NCBI GenBank assembly: GCA_022241785.1
Contig: JAKOMP010000060.1
Span: 1-41,055, forward strand
DNA: 41,055 nucleotides
Direction: 5' to 3'
Source: Cyanocohniella sp. LLY
Lineage (GTDB): Bacteria > Cyanobacteriota > Cyanobacteriia > Cyanobacteriales > Nostocaceae
In this document: piece after piece, positions 37,331-41,055 of the stretch
Position numbering within the stretch: the first letter of the stretch is position 1
Layout of the letters: each line of letters begins with the position of its first letter
Position numbers and translations under genes: made by a program
Notes under the pieces: generated by a model
Seen by the model: the letters and a program-made list of their open reading frames with translations, nothing else
Told to the model about the DNA's origin: nothing
Databases searched by the model: none

Positions 37331-37496
37331 ATGTCACACCATAATCTGTATACTGCCGTTTATAAGCAGGTTGTAAACCCAAAACAATATCCTCTCGTTG
37401 TACACCCATTTCTACCAACGCCTCAGCCGGATTTTGGTCAGTTAAATTTTGCTGAAGCCAGATTTTGCCATTTTTAATTCCTTTTTGCTCGCTTAA
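37329..37496 (-). pseudogene. xisI: 3' remnant of an xisI-family gene
   Basis: The minus strand from 37496 to the stop at 37329-37331 encodes SEQKGIKNGKIWLQQNLTD, QNPAEALVEMGVQREDIVLG and LQPAYKRQYTDYGVT, the conserved C-terminal half of XisI proteins (NGKIW, the ..A..L...GV....IVLGF.P...R..T.Y pattern). An in-frame stop lies directly upstream (37497-37499) and the N-terminal half is absent. XisI was named for controlling excision of the fdxN element in Anabaena and is widespread in Nostoc, often paired with XisH. The stop codon overlaps the T tract of the rpo terminator, and the broken end meets the ATG of the GNAT gene, which suggests a deletion or insertion joint. Confidence 0.75.
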
Positions 37497-37498
37497 TT

Positions 37499-37987
37499 AT
37501 GTACATAGAGGTTTCGTCTGCTTCAATCGATGACAAACCACTCATTCAACAGATGATGGAGCTTTATCAGTATGACTTTTCAGAGTTTGAAGATAAAGAA
37601 CTTAATGAACATGGTTATTTTGGATATCCATACTTAGATTATTACTGGGTGGAAGATGATCGCTACCCTTTCATTGTACGAGTAGGCAGCAAGCTTGCGG
37701 GATTTGTTTTAGTGAATCAATTCACGCACATTCCAGGTAACAAGTATTCAATAGGGGAGTTCTTTATTTTACGAAAATATAGGCAGCAAGGAATTGGTAA
37801 AAGGGTTGCCTTTCAAGTCTTCGAGCGATTTTGTGGAAAGTGGGAAATTTATCAAATTTCTACAAATACAGTCGCTCAAAAATTCTGGCGTAGTGTCATT
37901 GGAGAGTATACAAAAGGGAAATTTACAGAAATAGTGATAGATAAAGGACAAGGAACAATTCAATGTTTCGACAATAGTGAAAAATGA
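37499..37987 (+). CDS. GNAT-family N-acetyltransferase
   Basis: 162 residues. The acetyl-CoA pyrophosphate-binding motif is RKYRQQGIGKRVA, preceded by the usual beta strand (YSIGEFFILRKY). The N-terminal half (DKPLIQQMMELYQYDFSEF) and the YFGYPYLDYYW segment resemble predicted acetyltransferases of unknown substrate. It starts right at the broken end of the xisI remnant, with no visible ribosome-binding site. AT-rich like its neighbours. Confidence 0.85.
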   Translation: MYIEVSSASIDDKPLIQQMMELYQYDFSEFEDKELNEHGYFGYPYLDYYWVEDDRYPFIVRVGSKLAGFVLVNQFTHIPGNKYSIGEFFILRKYRQQGIGKRVAFQVFERFCGKWEIYQISTNTVAQKFWRSVIGEYTKGKFTEIVIDKGQGTIQCFDNSEK

Positions 37988-38354
37988 AGTCATCGTAAGA
38001 TTGCGACTAAAAACACAAGTTAACAACCCTGAAATTAAGGTTCTCAGCTACATGAAATAATTTTTCTTAATTTATTTTCTTACTTGCACTACTTGTAGTG
38101 ATCAATGCTGATACCGACCTTGAAGATTTATATTATAAAATTTGTTATAAAGATTAACTTTAACCTGATTAGTTTAATATTCTTAATCTCCTCGTTCCCT
38201 CTAATAGCTGACAGAATTACCATAATCTAATAGGCTAATCTCAAGTAGGATTTACAATCAATAAACCGCCAAGTCGCCTGCGCGCAGCGATGCCCGTAAG
38301 GGCTGTAGTACGCCAAGATAATATATACATTTGTAAAGTAATTTGTAGATAATT
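37988..38354. other. AT-rich spacer with one dispersed repeat
   Basis: 367 bases with no gene. The first 270 bases are AT-rich and hold nothing recognised. Near its end is a GC-rich repeat with a 7-bp direct repeat at its edges (see 38267-38317). Confidence 0.6.
38267..38317. repeat. GC-rich dispersed repeat bounded by CGCCAAG
   Basis: CGCCAAG occurs at 38267-38273 and again at 38311-38317. Between them is a GC-rich insert with a GCCC-GTAA-GGGC hairpin (38292-38303). The direct repeats could be a target duplication or part of the repeat itself. Confidence 0.55.
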
Positions 38355-38678
38355 ATGCCTTTTAAAATTGTCCAAAACTTTGACAGTAGTTTTAGTCTGG
38401 AACCCGAAGCGCAAGAAAATTTAGATAAATTATTATCTAATGAATCTTTTCTGACTCAAATTTGTCAACATTCACAATGTGAAAAAGTTGAATTTACACA
38501 ATTACTATTCCAACCAGTACCATACAGCTTAAACACGCCTAAAGGAATGCCGACAGAGTTTGAAAAGTATCATGAGTCTGATGAGTATATCATCATCAAT
38601 GTACCGCCAAATTTCATGTTTCAAGCTAAGATTTTTCAACCTAGTCGTCTTTGTGCCATTTATCAAAAAGTTCAATAA
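38355..38678 (+). CDS. unknown protein, first of a pair with a GIY-YIG-like gene
   Basis: 107 residues without signal peptide or membrane helix: MPFKIVQNFDSSFSLEPEAQ at the start, then a helical region with two cysteines (ICQHSQCEKV), a PVPYSLNTPKG segment and a strand-rich end (DEYIIINVPPNFMFQAKIF). No family recognised. The next gene begins nine bases after its stop, so the two are almost certainly co-transcribed. No strong ribosome-binding site was seen. Confidence 0.7.
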   Translation: MPFKIVQNFDSSFSLEPEAQENLDKLLSNESFLTQICQHSQCEKVEFTQLLFQPVPYSLNTPKGMPTEFEKYHESDEYIIINVPPNFMFQAKIFQPSRLCAIYQKVQ

Positions 38679-38687
38679 ATTTAATTT

Positions 38688-39233
38688 ATGACTACGCAAA
38701 CTAATTTCTCAACTTTAGCCAATTTAGAATATTTTCCTTACATAAATGAACAAGGCCAATTACCTGAGGAATTTCAAGGCAAAATTGGCGTATACGCTAT
38801 CTTTAATGCAGACAAAGTATTGCAGTTTGTAGGATATTCACGCGATGTTTATCTGAGTTTAAAACAGCATTTAGTTCGGCAACCACAAAAATGTTTTTGG
38901 GTAAAAGTGCAAACTATTGAACGTCCGAGTCGTACTGTTTTAGAAAGTATTGAAAAGGCTTGGATGGAGGAAAATGGTAGTGTGCCTGTGGGAAATGGAA
39001 ATGATAAAGAAATTTGGATACAGCCGATAAATGTCAAACCATTGATGACACCTGAAGAACAAGCAAAATATAATAATCCAGCTAATGATGAATTGGCACA
39101 AATTAAAAGCATTAAAAATGTTGCCCGGCGAGTAGAAGCAGAAATTTTAGCGGTGTTGAAAGACCGGGGTTTACAAGAACAATTTCGTTTCCAACCTAAG
39201 TTGAAGGAAGAAGGATTATTGGATTTAAAGTGA
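38688..39233 (+). CDS. GIY-YIG-like nuclease-fold protein
   Basis: 181 residues. IGVYAIFNADKVLQFVGYSRDVYLSLKQHL corresponds to the GIY...YIG core: GVY, then a strand and FVGYS, then R and a helix. An E follows in the next helix (TVLESIEKAWMEENG) in a fitting place for the metal-binding glutamate. The second half (MTPEEQAKYNNPANDELAQIKSIKNVARRVEAEIL) is helical and charged. The YIG position reads VGY, so activity is not assured. Partner of the preceding 107-residue protein, nine bases apart. Confidence 0.75.
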   Translation: MTTQTNFSTLANLEYFPYINEQGQLPEEFQGKIGVYAIFNADKVLQFVGYSRDVYLSLKQHLVRQPQKCFWVKVQTIERPSRTVLESIEKAWMEENGSVPVGNGNDKEIWIQPINVKPLMTPEEQAKYNNPANDELAQIKSIKNVARRVEAEILAVLKDRGLQEQFRFQPKLKEEGLLDLK

Positions 39234-39324
39234 ATTAAGTTCGGAAGTTGAAACGCCGAGTTGAGTACTGGTGACAAAATGTAAAATATATGACTATGAT
39301 TGTTGTGCTGATCGGCGCTAATTT

Positions 39325-40743
39325 ATGCAAACCCTGCTGAACGATCGCTATCAAGTTATTCGCACACTGGGTGCTGGTGGGTTTGGTGAAACCTATCTCG
39401 CAGAAGACACCTATATGCCTTCAAAACGGCGTTGTGTGGTGAAACAGCTAAGACCAATTCAAAATAATCCCCAGATTTACCAACTGGTGCAGGAACGGTT
39501 TCAAAGAGAAGCGGCAATTTTGGAAGCACTCGGCGGTGCGACTGACCAAATTCCGGGATTGTATGCTTACTTCTGTACAGATGGGCAATTTTACTTAGTT
39601 CAAGAGTGGATTGAAGGTGAAACACTCACTGCTAAAGTTCAACAGCAGGGATTATTTAGTGAAAGTGCAGTCCAGAAGATATTGGTAAATTTGTTACCAG
39701 TTTTGGAGTACGTCCACACCCAGCACATTGTTCACCGCGATATCAAGCCAGATAACATCATGGTGCGTCATCGTGATGGTAAATCGGTATTAATTGATTT
39801 TGGCGCGGTACGAGAATCAATGGGAACGGTATTTAATTCTCAAGGTAATCCTACCAGTTCCATTGTAATTGGTACGCCTGGGTATATGCCGAGTGAACAA
39901 GCCGCCGGTAGACCTGTTTATTCTAGTGATTTATATAGTTTAGGTCTGACAGCAATTTATCTACTCACCGGGAAGCAACCCCAAGAATTAGAGTTAGATT
40001 CTCAGACAGGTGAGATTGTGTGGCGACAGTATGCTAGCCAGATAAATTCTACATTAGCAGGTGTGATAGACCGAGCGATCGCCTACCATCCACGCGATCG
40101 CTTTACCACTGCTAGAGCCATGTTAGATGCGTTACAAAGCATAGCCAATCCTATTCCACCTACGCAACCGTTCTTCCCACAGCCACCTGTAGTCCCAACA
40201 CCACCACTACCAACTGTTCCTGTGAGTCAACCCACAACTCCGGCTAATAATCGCAATAGCATCTTCATGGGTGGTGTAATTGCAGGTGGGTTAATTGGTG
40301 CATCTGTAATTATTAGTCAGGTGTTTGAACAATCTCCGGAACCTGTAGTAGAACCAAATGTCATCCCATCAGTAACACCCACGGTGATCCAAAAACCTAT
40401 TGTTACCCCGATTGTACCTGTTGACAACACATCACCATCACCAGTAGATAGCACAACAGAAAATAATTATCTATGGTTATCCCAAAGAACCGTGACAGAT
40501 GCAGATTTGGATGACAAAGAAGGTTTTGAACTAGATATTATGCGAAATTCGGTTTTTGCCCGTCACGGTCGCCGCTTTGATACTCCTGGCTTACAGGAAT
40601 ATTTTAATAATCAATCTTGGTATAATCCTATATATTTACCAAAGACTTTTCCTACTAAGTTGTTGTCACAATTAGAGCAGCGTAATGTTGAGTTTATTAA
40701 TAAATATCAAGACCGTTATAATCGCAGGCATTTCCCGAAATAA
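39325..40743 (+). CDS. Ser/Thr protein kinase (Hanks type) with membrane helix and YARHG domain
   Basis: 472 residues. Kinase domain at about 8-270: glycine loop LGAGGFGETYLAED, lysine in CVVKQLRP, catalytic HIVHRDIKPDNIMV, DFG in LIDFGAVRE, and GTPGYMPSEQAAGRP. A proline-rich linker leads to one membrane helix (SIFMGGVIAGGLIGASVIISQVF, about 310-335). Outside, a threonine/proline-rich stalk leads to a C-terminal YARHG domain (MRNSVFARHGRRFDTPGLQEYFNNQSWYNP). YARHG domains are extracellular and common at the ends of such proteins, so the protein may sense a wall or surface signal; this is inferred. 91 bases separate it from the GIY-YIG-like gene. Confidence 0.95.
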   Translation: MQTLLNDRYQVIRTLGAGGFGETYLAEDTYMPSKRRCVVKQLRPIQNNPQIYQLVQERFQREAAILEALGGATDQIPGLYAYFCTDGQFYLVQEWIEGETLTAKVQQQGLFSESAVQKILVNLLPVLEYVHTQHIVHRDIKPDNIMVRHRDGKSVLIDFGAVRESMGTVFNSQGNPTSSIVIGTPGYMPSEQAAGRPVYSSDLYSLGLTAIYLLTGKQPQELELDSQTGEIVWRQYASQINSTLAGVIDRAIAYHPRDRFTTARAMLDALQSIANPIPPTQPFFPQPPVVPTPPLPTVPVSQPTTPANNRNSIFMGGVIAGGLIGASVIISQVFEQSPEPVVEPNVIPSVTPTVIQKPIVTPIVPVDNTSPSPVDSTTENNYLWLSQRTVTDADLDDKEGFELDIMRNSVFARHGRRFDTPGLQEYFNNQSWYNPIYLPKTFPTKLLSQLEQRNVEFINKYQDRYNRRHFPK

Positions 40744-40809
40744 TTCGTAATTTAAACGCAAAGTTAAGATTTTTGCCCATTCCCTTGTAGGATACTGTTG
40801 GCGAATGAT

Positions 40810-40828
40810 TGAGGGGTTTGACCCCTCA
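40810..40828. other. hairpin TGAGGGGT-TTG-ACCCCTCA
   Basis: A perfect 8-bp stem with a TTG loop (40810-40817 with 40821-40828), 66 bases after the kinase stop. No T tract follows, so it may be part of the left end of the transposase element and not a terminator. Confidence 0.5.
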
Positions 40829-40888
40829 CTAGCTTGGAACAGTTGAAAAAAGAGAATAAGTAGATTGAGCGTAGCATCTACAAAGATT

Positions 40889-41055
40889 ATGACCCTGCAC
40901 CCACGTGATATGTCGCATATTCCTGAAACCACAGCGCAAGTAGCCCGGAATTCATTTCCCAAAGGGAACATATATATGAAGATGCGGGATGAAATAGGAG
41001 TGTTATATAAGGATGAGGATTTTGTCAAACTTTACCGCGCAGATTGTGGTCAAAG
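40889..41055 (+). CDS. 5' end of an IS1182-like transposase, cut by the window edge
   Basis: From ATG 40889 the frame stays open to the end: MTLHPRDMSHIPETTAQVAR, then NSFPKGNIYMKMRDEIGVLY and KDEDFVKLYRADCGQ. The opening (PETTAQVAR..FPKGN.Y..MRDE.G.LY.DEDF..LY...G) matches the N-terminus of cyanobacterial IS1182-type DDE transposases as I recall it. The catalytic part lies outside the window. The element's left end should lie between 40744 and 40889. Confidence 0.75.
   Translation, partial: MTLHPRDMSHIPETTAQVARNSFPKGNIYMKMRDEIGVLYKDEDFVKLYRADCGQ

Overview
The window comes from a filamentous, probably heterocyst-forming cyanobacterium of the Nostoc/Anabaena type (Nostocales). Signs of this in the sequence: many HIP1 octamers (GCGATCGC, for example at 3288, 17111 and 34732), a split RNA polymerase beta-prime subunit (rpoC1 and rpoC2), heptamer tandem arrays of the STRR kind (GGGAGTA/GGGGAGT/CCCTACT), a remnant of an xisI-type gene, a PEP-CTERM protein and an IS200/IS605 TnpB of the cyanobacterial subgroup. 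The genus is an inference.

Layout. 1-1700 is a decayed mobile-element zone: an N-terminally broken tnpB with its right-end hairpin, then two small elements bounded by AGGACTTACG inverted repeats, each carrying further nested repeats. 1770-2826 holds two minus-strand genes (PEP-CTERM protein, small membrane protein). 3069-8700 holds tex, two small membrane proteins, a coiled-coil protein, a small soluble protein, a cytochrome c6-like protein and a VOC/glyoxalase-fold protein. 8926-12119 is a two-gene signalling unit: a hybrid histidine kinase with a complete ethylene-binding domain, then a receiver-histidine kinase. 12193-16253 has a small unknown protein, a methyltransferase with a signal peptide, a metallophosphoesterase and a UbiH-type FAD hydroxylase. 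16886-22861 has a lytic transglycosylase, a large membrane-anchored helical-repeat protein, hslO and a SRPBCC-like protein.

22847-23933 is rich in repeats: a 14-bp tandem array, then a 249-bp inverted-repeat element flanked on both sides by heptamer arrays, then a universal stress protein gene. The transcribed spacer between hisD and this gene can form several mutually exclusive hairpins, including one that masks the Shine-Dalgarno sequence. hisD faces away from rpsT, tatD and the rpoB-rpoC1-rpoC2 operon (25942-37266), which ends in a strong terminator. Both rpo intergenic spacers are invaded by heptamer arrays. After the operon come an xisI remnant, a GNAT acetyltransferase, an unknown protein, a GIY-YIG-like protein, a Ser/Thr kinase with a YARHG domain, and the 5' end of an IS1182-like transposase cut by the window edge.

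The best candidates for something new are the minimal ethylene-receptor kinase with its partner kinase, and the structured leader of the usp gene. No tRNA, rRNA or CRISPR array was seen.
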